Below are positions 43,297 through 52,800 of a DNA stretch of 64,000 nt, piece after piece. The notes under the pieces are model-generated. The model saw only the letters and a program-made list of their open reading frames with translations, was not told where the DNA came from and searched no databases. Source of the DNA: Caldimonas tepidiphila (GTDB lineage: Bacteria > Pseudomonadota > Gammaproteobacteria > Burkholderiales > Burkholderiaceae_C); NCBI RefSeq assembly GCF_003569765.1, contig NZ_QXMG01000017.1, positions 31,057-95,056 on the forward strand, given 5' to 3'. The translations under genes were made by a program, and so were the position numbers. Within the stretch, counting starts at the first letter, position 1, and every line of letters starts with the position of its first letter.

Positions 43297-46200
43297 TCAG
43301 CGCGAGACGGCGCTGACGCGGATGCCGCGGATCTGGCCGGCCTCGCGCGACACGGGCGGGCGCGGATGGCGCGCCGGGTCGAAGCGGTGCAGCAGCTCGG
43401 CCTCGCGGGCACGGGCCAGCGCCACGTTGGCGATCTTCACGTGACCGAAGCCGCGCATCGACAGCGGCAGCGCCGCGATCTCGGTTGCGAGCGCGAGCCG
43501 CGCGACATCGAGCTCCGGCAGCAGCGACTCGATGCGCTGCACGTAGCGCTCGACCAGCTCGCGCTCCATGCGCCGCTCGGCGGTGCGCCCGAACCGGTCG
43601 AGGGCGGTGCCGCGCAGCATGCGGCCCTTCGCGAGCAGGCGCATCGCCGGCAGCATCCAGGCTCCCAGGCGCAGCTTGCGCGGCGCGGCGCCGTCCTTCG
43701 CGCGCGACAGCAGCGGCGGCGCCATGTAGAACTCGAGCGCGAAGTCGCCGTCGAACTGCTGCTTCAATCTCTCGGCGAAGCGGCCGTCGGTGTAGAGCCG
43801 CGCGACCTCGTACTCGTCCTTGTAGGCCATCAGCTTCAGCAGGCTGCGCGCCACCGCGCGGCTGAAGGGCAGTGCCGGGTCGGCGCCGAGCGAGGCCTCG
43901 CGCCGCCGCGCCGCATCGACCACCGCGGCGTAGCGCGCCGCATAGGCCGCGTCCTGGTAGGCGGTGAGGAACTCCGTGCCGCGCGCGACGAGCGCGTCGA
44001 GCGAGTCGTCCGCCCCGGTCGTCGCGCCGCCCTCGTGCTCGGCGAGCAGCCTCGCGATCGTCGCCGGCTCCGCGGCGGCGAGCCGCCCGATGGCGAAGGC
44101 GAGCTTGTTGTCGTCGACCGCGACGCCGTTGAGCTCGATCGCGCGCAGCATCGCCGCGAGGCTCAGCGGCACCAGCCCATGCTGCCAGGCGCAGCCGAGC
44201 GCCACGATGTTCGAGACGATCGAGTCGCCGAGGAAGCCCTCGCCGAGCGCCTGCGCGTCGAGCGTCGCGACGCGCTCCGCGCCGGCCGCGAAGCGCAGCT
44301 TCTCGAGCAGCTGCGGCACCTTCAGGCTCGCGTCCGGGTTGCGCAGCGACTCGGCCACCGGCACCTGGTGCGTGTTGGCCAGCACCCGCGTGCGCCCGTG
44401 CCGCACCGTCTGCAGCGCGTCCGGCGAGGCGCCGACGACGAGGTCGCAGGCGAGCAGCACGTCGGCCTGCTGCGTGTCGATGCGCACCTGGTTCAGCCGA
44501 GCCGGGATGTCGGCCAGGCGCACGTGGCTGAGCACTGCGCCGCCCTTCTGCGCGAAGCCCATGAAGTCCAGCACGCTCGCGGACTTGCCCTCCAGGTGCG
44601 CGGCCATCGCGACGAGCGCGCCGACCGTGACCACGCCGGTGCCGCCGACGCCGGTGACGAGCAGGTCGTAGGGGCCGCTCCAGTGGTGCAGCGCCGGTGC
44701 GGGCAGGGCGTCGACACGGCGCATGAAGTCCCCGGCTCCGCCCGCGAGCGCGCCGGCCTGCTTGCGCGGCTTGCCGCCGACGACGCCGACGAAGCTCGGG
44801 CAGAAGCCCTTGGCGCAGGAGTAGTCCTTGTTGCAGCTGCTCTGGTCGATCTTCCTCTTGCGCCCGAGCGGCGTCTCGAGCGGCTGCACCGCGACGCAGT
44901 TGGACTGCACGGTGCAGTCGCCGCAGCCTTCGCAGACCGCCTCGTTGATGAAGAGCCGCCGCGCCGGGTCCGCCATCTCGCCCTTCTTGCGGCGACGCCG
45001 TTTTTCAGCAGCACAGGTCTGCTCGTAGATCAGCACGGTCACGCCCGGCATCTCGCGCAGGCGGCGCTGCACCGCGTCGAGCGCGTCGCGGTCGTGGAAC
45101 TCGGTGCCGGCGGGAAAGCGGTTCCTGATCGCGTCGTACTTGGCGATGTCGTCGCTCAGCACCACCACCTGCTTCACCCCCTCGGCCTCGACCTGGCGCG
45201 CGATCGCGTCCACCGTGATGATGCCGTCGACCGGCTGGCCGCCCGTCATCGCCACCGCGTCGTTGAAGAGGATCTTGTAGGTGAGCGTCGCCTTCGCGGC
45301 CACGGCCTGGCGGATCGCGAGGTAGCCCGAGTGGTAGTAGGTGCCGTCGCCGAGGTTCTGGAACACGTGCGGCACGTTGGTGAACATCGCGTGCGAGACC
45401 CAGTCCACGCCCTCGCCGCCCATCTGGATCAGGCCCTCGGTGTCGCGGTTCATCCAGCTCGCCATGAAGTGGCAGCCGATGCCCGCCTGCGCGTGCGAGC
45501 CCTCGGGCACCTTGGTGCTGGTGTTGTGCGGGCAGCCGGCGCAGAAGTAGGGCAGGCGCTTCACCGCGTCGGCGGCATTGCTCAGCAGCTCCGGCGGCGT
45601 GAAATCGCGCACCAGGTGGCGCCGGTCGAGGTCGGGGAAGTGATTCGCCAGCCAGTCGGCGACGAGCGCGATCAGCCGCGAGGGCCGCAGCTCGCCGAGC
45701 TCGCTCACGAGCGGCACGCCTGCCGCGTCGCGCTTGCCGACGATCGCGGGACGCTCGGCGGCGTTGTAGAACAGGTCGCGCATCTGCTGCTCGACCACCG
45801 GCCCCTTCTCCTCGATGACGAGGATTTCCTTCAGGCCGCGCGCGAACTCGGCCATGCGCGTCGGCTCCAGGGGATAGGTCAGCCCGAGCTTGTAGATGCG
45901 CACGCCGTGCCGCGCCAGCGTCTCCGGCGAGACGTCCAGGCGCCGCAGCACCTCCATGAAGTCGAGGTGGGCCTTGCCGGCGGTGACGATGCCGATCGTC
46001 GCCTGCGGGCTCTCGACCACGTGCCGGTCGATGCTGTTGACGCGCGCAAAAGCGCGCACCGCCTCGAGCTTGGCGTGCAGCCGCTCCTCGATCTTCAGCG
46101 AGGGCAGGTCCGGCCAGCGGTAGTGCAGGCCGTCGGGCGGCGGCTCGTAGCCAGTGATGCGGCGCACGGTGTCGGCGTCTGCCCAGGCCGCGACGCGCGC

Positions 46201-46881
46201 GTTGACGAGGTCGAGGTCGACCGTCGAGCCGCTCTCGACCACCTCGGACAGCGCGGTGAAGCCGACCCAGTTGCCCGAGAAGCGCGACAGCGCCCAGCCG
46301 TAGAGCCCGAACTCCAGGTACTCGGCGACGCTCGCCGGCGAGACGACCGGCGCGTGCCACGATTGAAACGCCTGGTCGCTCTGGTGCGGCATCGACGAGG
46401 ACACGCAGCCGTGGTCGTCGCCCGCGACCATCAGCACGCCGCCGTGCGGCGAGGCGCCATAGGCGTTGCCGTGCTTGAGCGCGTCGCCGGCGCGGTCCAC
46501 GCCGGGGCCCTTGCCGTACCACATCGCGAACACGCCCTGCGTGGTGCGTTCCGGGTCGGCCTCGACGCGCTGCGTGCCGAGCACCGCGGTCGCACCCAGC
46601 TCCTCGTTGATCGCGGGCAGGAAGCGGATGCCTGACTCGTCCAGCTTCTTGCCGGCCTTCCACAGCGCCTGGTCGACCATGCCGAGCGGCGAGCCGCGGT
46701 AGCCGCTGATGAAGCCGCGGGTGTCGAGGCCCGCGGCCGCGTCGCGCTGGCGCTGCATCACGAGCAGTCGCACCAGCGCCTGCGTGCCGGTCAGGAAGAC
46801 CTGGCCGTCGCGGGCCCACAGGCTGTCGGAGAGGCGGTAGTCCGGGCGGACCACCGGGGAGGAAGTGCTTGTCTCTTGCAT
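43297..46881 (-). CDS. indolepyruvate:ferredoxin oxidoreductase family protein, fused subunits
   Basis: This 1194-residue cytoplasmic 2-oxoacid oxidoreductase combines, in one chain, the thiamin-diphosphate-binding alpha part (TQALVRLLVMQR near the start; GIGCHFMASWMNRDTEGL and NLGDGTYYHSGYLAIRQA further on), a cysteine-rich Fe-S segment (CEGCGDCTVQSNC, CNKDYSCAKGFCPSF at about 625-685) and the gamma part (VTGVGGTGVVTVGALV). It oxidatively decarboxylates aryl-pyruvates to acyl-CoA and passes electrons to ferredoxin. The start MQETST is preferred over a longer frame. It is divergent from an AsnC regulator gene, which probably controls it in response to amino acids. Confidence 0.93.
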   Translation of the reverse strand: MQETSTSSPVVRPDYRLSDSLWARDGQVFLTGTQALVRLLVMQRQRDAAAGLDTRGFISGYRGSPLGMVDQALWKAGKKLDESGIRFLPAINEELGATAVLGTQRVEADPERTTQGVFAMWYGKGPGVDRAGDALKHGNAYGASPHGGVLMVAGDDHGCVSSSMPHQSDQAFQSWHAPVVSPASVAEYLEFGLYGWALSRFSGNWVGFTALSEVVESGSTVDLDLVNARVAAWADADTVRRITGYEPPPDGLHYRWPDLPSLKIEERLHAKLEAVRAFARVNSIDRHVVESPQATIGIVTAGKAHLDFMEVLRRLDVSPETLARHGVRIYKLGLTYPLEPTRMAEFARGLKEILVIEEKGPVVEQQMRDLFYNAAERPAIVGKRDAAGVPLVSELGELRPSRLIALVADWLANHFPDLDRRHLVRDFTPPELLSNAADAVKRLPYFCAGCPHNTSTKVPEGSHAQAGIGCHFMASWMNRDTEGLIQMGGEGVDWVSHAMFTNVPHVFQNLGDGTYYHSGYLAIRQAVAAKATLTYKILFNDAVAMTGGQPVDGIITVDAIARQVEAEGVKQVVVLSDDIAKYDAIRNRFPAGTEFHDRDALDAVQRRLREMPGVTVLIYEQTCAAEKRRRRKKGEMADPARRLFINEAVCEGCGDCTVQSNCVAVQPLETPLGRKRKIDQSSCNKDYSCAKGFCPSFVGVVGGKPRKQAGALAGGAGDFMRRVDALPAPALHHWSGPYDLLVTGVGGTGVVTVGALVAMAAHLEGKSASVLDFMGFAQKGGAVLSHVRLADIPARLNQVRIDTQQADVLLACDLVVGASPDALQTVRHGRTRVLANTHQVPVAESLRNPDASLKVPQLLEKLRFAAGAERVATLDAQALGEGFLGDSIVSNIVALGCAWQHGLVPLSLAAMLRAIELNGVAVDDNKLAFAIGRLAAAEPATIARLLAEHEGGATTGADDSLDALVARGTEFLTAYQDAAYAARYAAVVDAARRREASLGADPALPFSRAVARSLLKLMAYKDEYEVARLYTDGRFAERLKQQFDGDFALEFYMAPPLLSRAKDGAAPRKLRLGAWMLPAMRLLAKGRMLRGTALDRFGRTAERRMERELVERYVQRIESLLPELDVARLALATEIAALPLSMRGFGHVKIANVALARAREAELLHRFDPARHPRPPVSREAGQIRGIRVSAVSR

Positions 46882-46974
46882 GGCGCGCTCCTGGTCGGGC
46901 TGCTCTGGTATGCGGGAAATCGTACGCCTGCAGTGCGAGAATGTGCTTCTTCTTTTCTCCACATCAAACAGTCC

Positions 46975-46988
46975 AACAGAAAACTGTT
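46975..46988. promoter_or_regulatory. operator-like dyad AACAG-AAAA-CTGTT
   Basis: A 5-base dyad with an AT spacer lies in the AT-rich 130-base divergent region between the oxidoreductase and AsnC genes, with extra AACAG copies on each side (about 46967 and 46994). This is typical of Lrp/AsnC control regions. Confidence 0.5.
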
Positions 46989-47011
46989 CTAGCAAACAGG
47001 AGACAACGCGA

Positions 47012-47515
47012 ATGGAATCGCTCGATCGACACGATGTCGCGCTGCTCAACGAGCTCCAGCGCGACGCCCGCCAGACCGTGCAGCAGCTCGCCGAGCGCGT
47101 CGGGCTCTCGGGCACGCCCTGCTGGAAGCGGGTCAAGGAGATGGAGGCGGCGGGCGTGATCCGCGGCTACACCGCGCTGGTCGACCGCGAGAAGGTGGGG
47201 CTGCAGTTGTGCGTGATCGCGGAACTGAACCTGACGCGCCACAGCGGCGACGACGTCGGGCGCTTCGAGCAGGCGGTGATGGACGCGCCGCAGATCGTCA
47301 GCTGCTGGGCCACCACCGGCCAGGCCGACTACGTGATCAAGGTGCTGGTGCCCGACATCAAGGGCTACGAGCAGTTCCTGCACGAGACCGCCTTCCGGCT
47401 GCCGGGCGTGACGCACGTGCGCTCGAGCGTGGTGCTCAAGGAGGTCAAGGCCGAGGTGCGGCTGCCGATCGAGGCGGCGGCGGACCCGGCGGAGGGCCGG
47501 GGGCGGCGGCGCTGA
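47012..47515 (+). CDS. Lrp/AsnC family transcriptional regulator
   Basis: This 167-residue protein has an N-terminal winged HTH (MESLDRHDVALLNELQRDAR to GLSGTPCWKRVKEME) and a C-terminal RAM ligand-binding domain (about 65-150; CWATTGQADYVIKVLVPDI). The start at 47012 follows AGGAGAC and matches the family N-terminus. It is divergent from the indolepyruvate oxidoreductase gene and probably regulates it. The C-terminus has a short Gly/Arg tail. Confidence 0.93.
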   Translation: MESLDRHDVALLNELQRDARQTVQQLAERVGLSGTPCWKRVKEMEAAGVIRGYTALVDREKVGLQLCVIAELNLTRHSGDDVGRFEQAVMDAPQIVSCWATTGQADYVIKVLVPDIKGYEQFLHETAFRLPGVTHVRSSVVLKEVKAEVRLPIEAAADPAEGRGRRR

Positions 47516-47564
47516 GGCGGCCGCCCCGGCGGGGGCAGGCCGGGGACGGGCGCGCCCGGGCGGC

Positions 47565-47783
47565 TCAGCGCATGAAGCGCCGCACGCCCTTGCGGCCGCT
47601 CGCCGCGCGGTAGAGCAGCGCCCCGCCGGCGAGCATCGAGAGCAGGCGGCCGAACATCGAGCGGCGGCGCCCCGCCGAGCGCAACAGCGTCAGCCCGAGC
47701 CCGGCGGTGCCGAGGTGCTCCCCGGCAAAGCCGCGGCGGCTGCGGTCGTACCGCCTGAGCGAGTGAAACAGCGACCAGATCAT
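47565..47783 (-). CDS. small hypothetical protein (72 residues)
   Basis: A basic protein, MIWSLFHSLRRYDRSRRGF..., with one hydrophobic segment (MLAGGALLYRAA) that could be a membrane helix. GAAAGGACG lies upstream of the ATG, which supports a real gene. No family is recognised. Confidence 0.55.
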   Translation of the reverse strand: MIWSLFHSLRRYDRSRRGFAGEHLGTAGLGLTLLRSAGRRRSMFGRLLSMLAGGALLYRAASGRKGVRRFMR

Positions 47784-47906
47784 CGTGCGTCCTTTCGAAG
47801 GTTTGCCATCGTGTACGGCGCAACGCAGGGCCCGCCGCTTTCGCTAGGGACGCGGCAATCCGGGTGCCCGCCGGCGGGCGCGGCGCGCGGCCGCCGGCGC
47901 GGCCCG

Positions 47907-48224
47907 CTACTCGCCCTCGTCGAGCGCCGGGCAGTCCCAGCCGAGCAGCTCGGCCAGGCGCCGCACCACCCAGGTGGCCTCCGCCGGCGACACGCCGGAG
48001 TCGGGCGAGCGCAGCCCCTGGTGGTAGCGCCACAGCAGGTCGGGCTCGGAGCCCTGCACGTGGAAGGTGCGGTTCATCACGTGATCCACGAGGTGGTTCG
48101 CGAGGTCCTCGCAGACCTCGTAGCGCTGCCGCACCAGCGCCAGCGGCTCGGTCAGCCGCTGCCGCGCGTCGGTGTAGAGCGCGAAGAACGAGGGCGGGAT
48201 GTGGATCTGGTAGTCGTCGGACAT
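47907..48224 (-). CDS. hypothetical protein (105 residues)
   Basis: An acidic protein, MSDDYQIHIPPSFFALYTDARQ... to ...WDCPALDEGE, with predicted helices and an even amino-acid composition unlike the GC-rich shadows around it. It looks like a conserved small protein of Burkholderiales, but I cannot assign a function. It is divergent from the Hsp20 gene. Confidence 0.7.
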   Translation of the reverse strand: MSDDYQIHIPPSFFALYTDARQRLTEPLALVRQRYEVCEDLANHLVDHVMNRTFHVQGSEPDLLWRYHQGLRSPDSGVSPAEATWVVRRLAELLGWDCPALDEGE

Positions 48225-48321
48225 GGCGGGGCGCGGAGGCGAAGCCGCGCATCGTAGCCCGCGGGGGGGCCGGGCGCAGGCCGGGCGGCGAAATCCGCGC
48301 GCGGCCCAGGCGCGCGCGCCT

Positions 48322-48350
48322 CTTGAACTCGCTCGCGCCGGCCACTATCT
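48322..48350 (+). promoter_or_regulatory. sigma-32 (heat-shock) promoter candidate
   Basis: CTTGAA (48322-48327) and CCACTATCT (48342-48350) are separated by 14 bases and resemble the RpoH consensus CTTGAA / CCCCATnT. It lies 78 bases before the first Hsp20 gene. Confidence 0.6.
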
Positions 48351-48427
48351 CGGGTCTGAGGGCCCGAGCGCCGCCCGGTGCAAGGCGGGGTGGCGGAGGG
48401 CCCGGAATCGAACCAGGAGGAACAGCC

Positions 48428-48892
48428 ATGTACGGATCCCTGCTGAACTTTCCGGACAGCGTGTTCGGCGACCTCGAGCGCCTGCGCCGCGAATTCGACG
48501 ACTTCTTCGGCCAGGCCGGCCTGCCGGCGAGCATCCGCTCGGTGGCACCGGGCACCTTCCCCGCGCTCAACATCGGCAACACCCCGTCGAGCGTCGAGAT
48601 CTACGCCTTCGCGCCGGGGCTCGACCCGTCGAAGATCGACGTCACGGTCGACCGCGGCGTGCTGACGATCGCCGGCGAGCGGCCCTCGGTGCTGCCGAAC
48701 GACAAGGACGGCCAGGACGGCAAGGTCAATGTCTACAGCCGCGAGCGCAGCGGCGGCAGCTTCCGGCGCGCGGTGAGCCTGCCCGAGGACCTCGACACGG
48801 CGCAGGTGCAGGCGAGCTACCGCGACGGCGTGCTGCGGGTGAGCATCCCGCGCCGCGCCTCGGCCCAGCCGCGCCGCATCGCGATCCAGTGA
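48428..48892 (+). CDS. Hsp20 small heat-shock protein
   Basis: This 154-residue ATP-independent chaperone holds unfolded proteins. The alpha-crystallin domain runs from about 50 (ALNIGNTPSSVEIYAFAPGL) to 150, with GVLTIAGER and the conserved DGVLRVSIPRR end. The N-terminal arm (LERLRREFDDFFGQAGLP) is class A-like. AGGAGG lies upstream of the ATG. It is followed by a second hsp20 gene after 32 bases, and the two probably share the heat-shock promoter. Confidence 0.93.
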   Translation: MYGSLLNFPDSVFGDLERLRREFDDFFGQAGLPASIRSVAPGTFPALNIGNTPSSVEIYAFAPGLDPSKIDVTVDRGVLTIAGERPSVLPNDKDGQDGKVNVYSRERSGGSFRRAVSLPEDLDTAQVQASYRDGVLRVSIPRRASAQPRRIAIQ

Positions 48893-48924
48893 AGTCCACG
48901 GACGACGCAAAGGAGGACGACATC

Positions 48925-49359
48925 ATGAACGACAGGCAACAGGTCCAGACCACCCCGCAGGACGGCCGCCGCCAGGAGCTGCAGGCCAAGGGCTCGCAGC
49001 CGGCCCAGGCCCAGACGCAGGACAGCCAGCGCGCGCTGCTGCCGCGCGTCGACGTGCTGGAGGACGAGACCGGCATCACGCTGCTGGCCGACCTGCCGGG
49101 CGTGCCCCGGGATGCGCTGGAGTTGCGCGTCGAGGGCGACACGCTGACGATCGAGGGCACGATCGCGCCGCTGACGCCCGGGCAGCTCGAGCCGGTCTAT
49201 GCCGAGGTGCGCGTGCCGCGCTACCGCCGCGCCTTCACGCTCAGCCGCGAGCTCGACGCCGAGCGCATCGACGCGCAGCTGAGGGACGGCGTGCTGAGCC
49301 TGCGCATCCCGAAGCAGGAGCACGCGCAGCCGCGCCGCATCCAGGTGCAGCTCGGCTGA
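48925..49359 (+). CDS. Hsp20 small heat-shock protein, second copy
   Basis: This 144-residue paralogue of the preceding gene has a Gln-rich, disordered N-terminal arm (about 1-36), an alpha-crystallin domain (PRVDVLEDETGITLLADLPGV; DTLTIEG) and the terminal DGVLSLRIPKQE. Two different small heat-shock proteins made together often form mixed oligomers. AGGAGGAC precedes the ATG. Confidence 0.93.
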   Translation: MNDRQQVQTTPQDGRRQELQAKGSQPAQAQTQDSQRALLPRVDVLEDETGITLLADLPGVPRDALELRVEGDTLTIEGTIAPLTPGQLEPVYAEVRVPRYRRAFTLSRELDAERIDAQLRDGVLSLRIPKQEHAQPRRIQVQLG

Positions 49360-49374
49360 GGCCGCGAGACCCGC

Positions 49375-49457
49375 GCGGACCGTCGCGGTCCGCCGGCCTT
49401 GCCTGCCGCGGGGCGGGTCCTGTTCGGCGGGCCCCGCCCCGCGGCGCTTTCGCTTTC
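49375..49457 (+). terminator. double-hairpin terminator after the hsp20 pair
   Basis: First hairpin: GCGGACC-GTCGC-GGTCCGC (49375-49393). Second: a 13-bp stem starting GCCGCGGGGCGGG (49405-49417), paired with 49433-49445 and followed by GCTTTCGCTTTC. The second looks like a rho-independent terminator; it also abuts the convergent small gene. Confidence 0.65.
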
Positions 49458-49665
49458 AGTCCGCCAGCCGCAGCAGCGCCTCGTCGCGCCAGTAGGCCAC
49501 CGCGGCGAACCAGCCTTCCCAGACGCAGCCGTTGCAGCCCCGGCCACAGCAGCCCACCGGATCGGGCGGCGGCGGCCGCAGCTCCACGCCCTGCTCGAGC
49601 GCGCGCTGCTGCAGCCGGCTGAAGAGGGCGTGGGCGGAGGCGCGGTCGGTGAGGGGCAGGTCCAT
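49456..49665 (-). CDS. oxidoreductase-like domain protein (CCGxGCxxCVW)
   Basis: This 69-residue protein carries the motif PDPVGCCGRGCNGCVWEGW (about 35-53), the signature of the small 'oxidoreductase-like' family also known from eukaryotic mitochondrial proteins. Four clustered cysteines suggest a metal site. The function is unknown. The start MDLPLTDR is preceded by clean upstream sequence, and it is convergent with the hsp20 pair. Confidence 0.8.
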   Translation of the reverse strand: MDLPLTDRASAHALFSRLQQRALEQGVELRPPPPDPVGCCGRGCNGCVWEGWFAAVAYWRDEALLRLAD

Positions 49666-49804
49666 GGGGGGCGAGACGGCGGCAGGCAGGGACCGGGAGC
49701 ATAGGGCCGCGGGCGGGCGCCCGCCGCGCCCGGGGGTTTGTGCGCCGCCCGGGAGGCACGCCGCTTGCAGCGCCCGCGGGATCCTCTCTCGCCCTCAGGA
49801 CACC

Positions 49805-52800
49805 ATGAACGGCATGCCGTCAGGCTTGCGGCACGATGCGGACCGATCGGATCCGCTACCACGCCATGCCGGGCACCAGGCCGTGCTGCTCGACCTCACG
49901 CGCAGCCTGATGCAGGACGGGCAGGACGAGCAGACGCTCGCGCGGCTGGCGTTCGAGAAGGTCGGCCCCTACCTCGACGCCGACCTCTGCTTCAACTACC
50001 GGGCCGACCCGCAGACCGGCGAGCTGAGCCTGCTGGCAGGCTTCGGCATCCCTGCGGAGCACCGGCAGGCGGTCCAGCGGCTCGTGCCCGGCCAGGCCTA
50101 CTGCGGTCTCGTGGCGGCGAGCCGCAAGCGCCTCGTGGCAGACGCGGTGCAGATTGCCGCGGAGGCGCCGGACTCGCCGATGCACCTGCTCGGGATACGT
50201 GCCTATGCCAGCCATCCCTTGCTGAACGGGGAGGGGCAGCTGCTCGGCACCTTCTCGCTCGCCAGCACACGGCGCAGCGACTTCACGCCGGAGGACGTCC
50301 GGCTGCTGCAGATGCTGAGCCATTTCATCGCGCTCGCCTGGGAGCGGCTGCGCACCGAGCGGGCGCTGCGCCGGCGCGAGGAGCAGCACCGTCTCGCGCT
50401 CGACGCCGGGCGGCTCGGCACCTGGCGGCGCGACCTCGAGACCGACGAGTTCCACATGGACCTGCGTGCGCAGGCCCATTTCGGCTTCGACACCGAGAGC
50501 GTGCCCTCGCAGGCGCAGGTCGACCGGGTCCACCCGGAGGACATCCCCCGCCTGGAGGCGGAGATCGCGGTGGTGAACCGGATGCAGCCCGGCGAGCAGG
50601 TCCGCGGCATCGAGTACCGCGTGATCCACCCGGACGGCAGCGTGCGCTGGCTGTCGATCGAGGCCAAGGTCTTCCTCGAGTCGGGCGACGCCGGGCCGCG
50701 GCGGGTGTGTGTGGGTACCACGGCCGACATCACCGAGCGCAAGCGCATCGAGCAGGCGCTGCACGAGGCCGCCGAGGACATGAAGCGCGCGCAGGCGATG
50801 TCGCGAGTGGGCAGCTGGCGCCTGGACCTGCAGCGGCAGAGCCTGGCGTGGTCGGAGGAGGTGTACCGGATCTTCGGGCGGCTCCCGGGCGCCGTCATCG
50901 ACTACGAGGCGTTCCTGGCCTGCGTGCATCCGCAGGACCGCGCCGAGGTGGAGCGGCGCTGGCAGGCGGCGCTGGCAGGCGGCCCGGCCTACGACATCGA
51001 GCACCGCATCCTGGTGGGCGACGGGGTCAAGTGGGTGCGCGAGAAGGCGGAGCTGGAGTTCGACGCGCAAGGGCGGCTGCGCTCGGGCTTCGGCATCGTG
51101 CAGGACATCACCGAGCGCAAGCAGGCCGAGCTCGCGCTGCGCGACAGCCAGCAGCACTACGAGGCGTTGTTCGCGAACCAGACCACGGCGATCGCCCACC
51201 ACCGCATCCTCTGCGACGCGCAGGGAAGGCCCGTCGACTACGTGATCGAGAAGGTCAACCAGACCTACGAGCGCATGGCCGGCGTGCGCCGCGACCGCGT
51301 CGAGGGCCGGCGCGTCACCGAGGTGTTCGCGGGCATCCGCGAGCTCGAGTTCGACTTCATCGCCGAGTTCGGCCGCGTCGCGCTCGAGACCGGCGAGGGC
51401 AGCTTCGAGGTCTACTACCCGCCGACGCGTCAGTGGCTGTCGATCTACGCCTACAGCCCCAAGCGCGGCGAGGTGATCGCGCTCTTCAGCGACGTGACGA
51501 TGCAGAAGCAGGTCGAGACCGCGCTGCGCGACAGCGAGGCCAGCCTGCGCGCGACCTTCGAGCAGGCCGCGGTCGGCATCGTCCACGTCGGCGCCGACGG
51601 CCGCTTCCTGCGTGCCAACAGCAAGTTCTGCGAGATGACCGGCTACTCGGCGCAGGAGCTGCGCGCGATGCGCTTCCTCGACCTGACGCCGGAGACGGAC
51701 CGCGACGCGGGCCTCGAGGACTTCCGCCTCATGGTGGCCGGCGAGATCGCGGCCTTCACCGCCGAGAAGCGCTACCGGCGGCGCGACCAGGCGCTCATCT
51801 GGGTGCGCATCACCGCGTCGGCGGTGTCCGACCCGCACACCGGCTGCTTCAAGTACAACGTCTCGATCGTCGAGGACATCACCGCCCACCGCGAGGCCGA
51901 GCAGCGCGCCCGCGACGCCGCGCTGCACGACCCGCTGACGCGGCTGCCGAACCGCCGCCTGGTGTTCGAGTACGCCGAGCACGTGCTCGCCGCAGCCTCG
52001 CGCCACCACCGCCAGGGCGCCTTCCTGTTCATCGACCTCGACCGCTTCAAGCCGATCAACGACCTCTACGGCCACGAGGTCGGCGACCGGCTGCTCGAGG
52101 AGGTCGCGCGCCGCCTGCTCGGCTGCGTGCGCCACGAGGACCTGGTCGGGCGGCTCGGCGGCGACGAGTTCCTGATCGTGCTGCCGCACCTCGACGCGGC
52201 GCACCACGCCGCCGCCGTCGCGCACCACGTGATCGACCGGATCTCGCAGCCGGTACGCATCCGCGAGCTGAGCGTGTCGGTCACGCCCTCGGTGGGCATC
52301 AGCTGCTTCCCGCAGCACGGGCTGGATGCCGATGCGCTGGTCCATGCCGCCGACCTGGCGATGTACCGTGCCAAGCAGGGGGGTGCCGGCAGCTACGAGA
52401 TCTACACGCCCGAGCTCGCGCTGCAGGCGGACCGCATGTCCTCGCTCGAGGCGAGGCTCAAGCGGGCACTGCAGCGCCGCGAGCTGGTGCTGCACTACCA
52501 GCCGGTGGTGAACATGAGGAGCGGTCGGCCCACCGGCGCCGAGGCGCTGCTGCGCATCGCCGACGGGGACTCGGCACCCGTTGGGCCGGACCGCTTCATC
52601 CCGGTGGCCGAGGCGGCAGGCCTGATCGGCCCGCTCGGCGAGTGGGTGGCGGCCGAGGCCTGCCGGCAGCACGCGGCCTGGCGCGCCGAGGGGCTGCCGC
52701 CGGTCACGATCGCGATCAACGTCTCGCCGCTGCAGTTCCGCCAGCGCGCCTTCGCGCAGCGGCTGGTGGCGATCGTGCGCGAGCACGGCATCGACCCGGC

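Noticed and set aside
43261..46635. 1124-codon plus-strand open frame opposite the indolepyruvate oxidoreductase gene
   Set aside because: It is the antisense of a gene with clear catalytic motifs; composition is His/Arg/Val-rich, as expected of a shadow.
47565..48224. Toxin-antitoxin pair
   Set aside because: The two small minus-strand genes are 123 bases apart and show no known toxin or antitoxin features.
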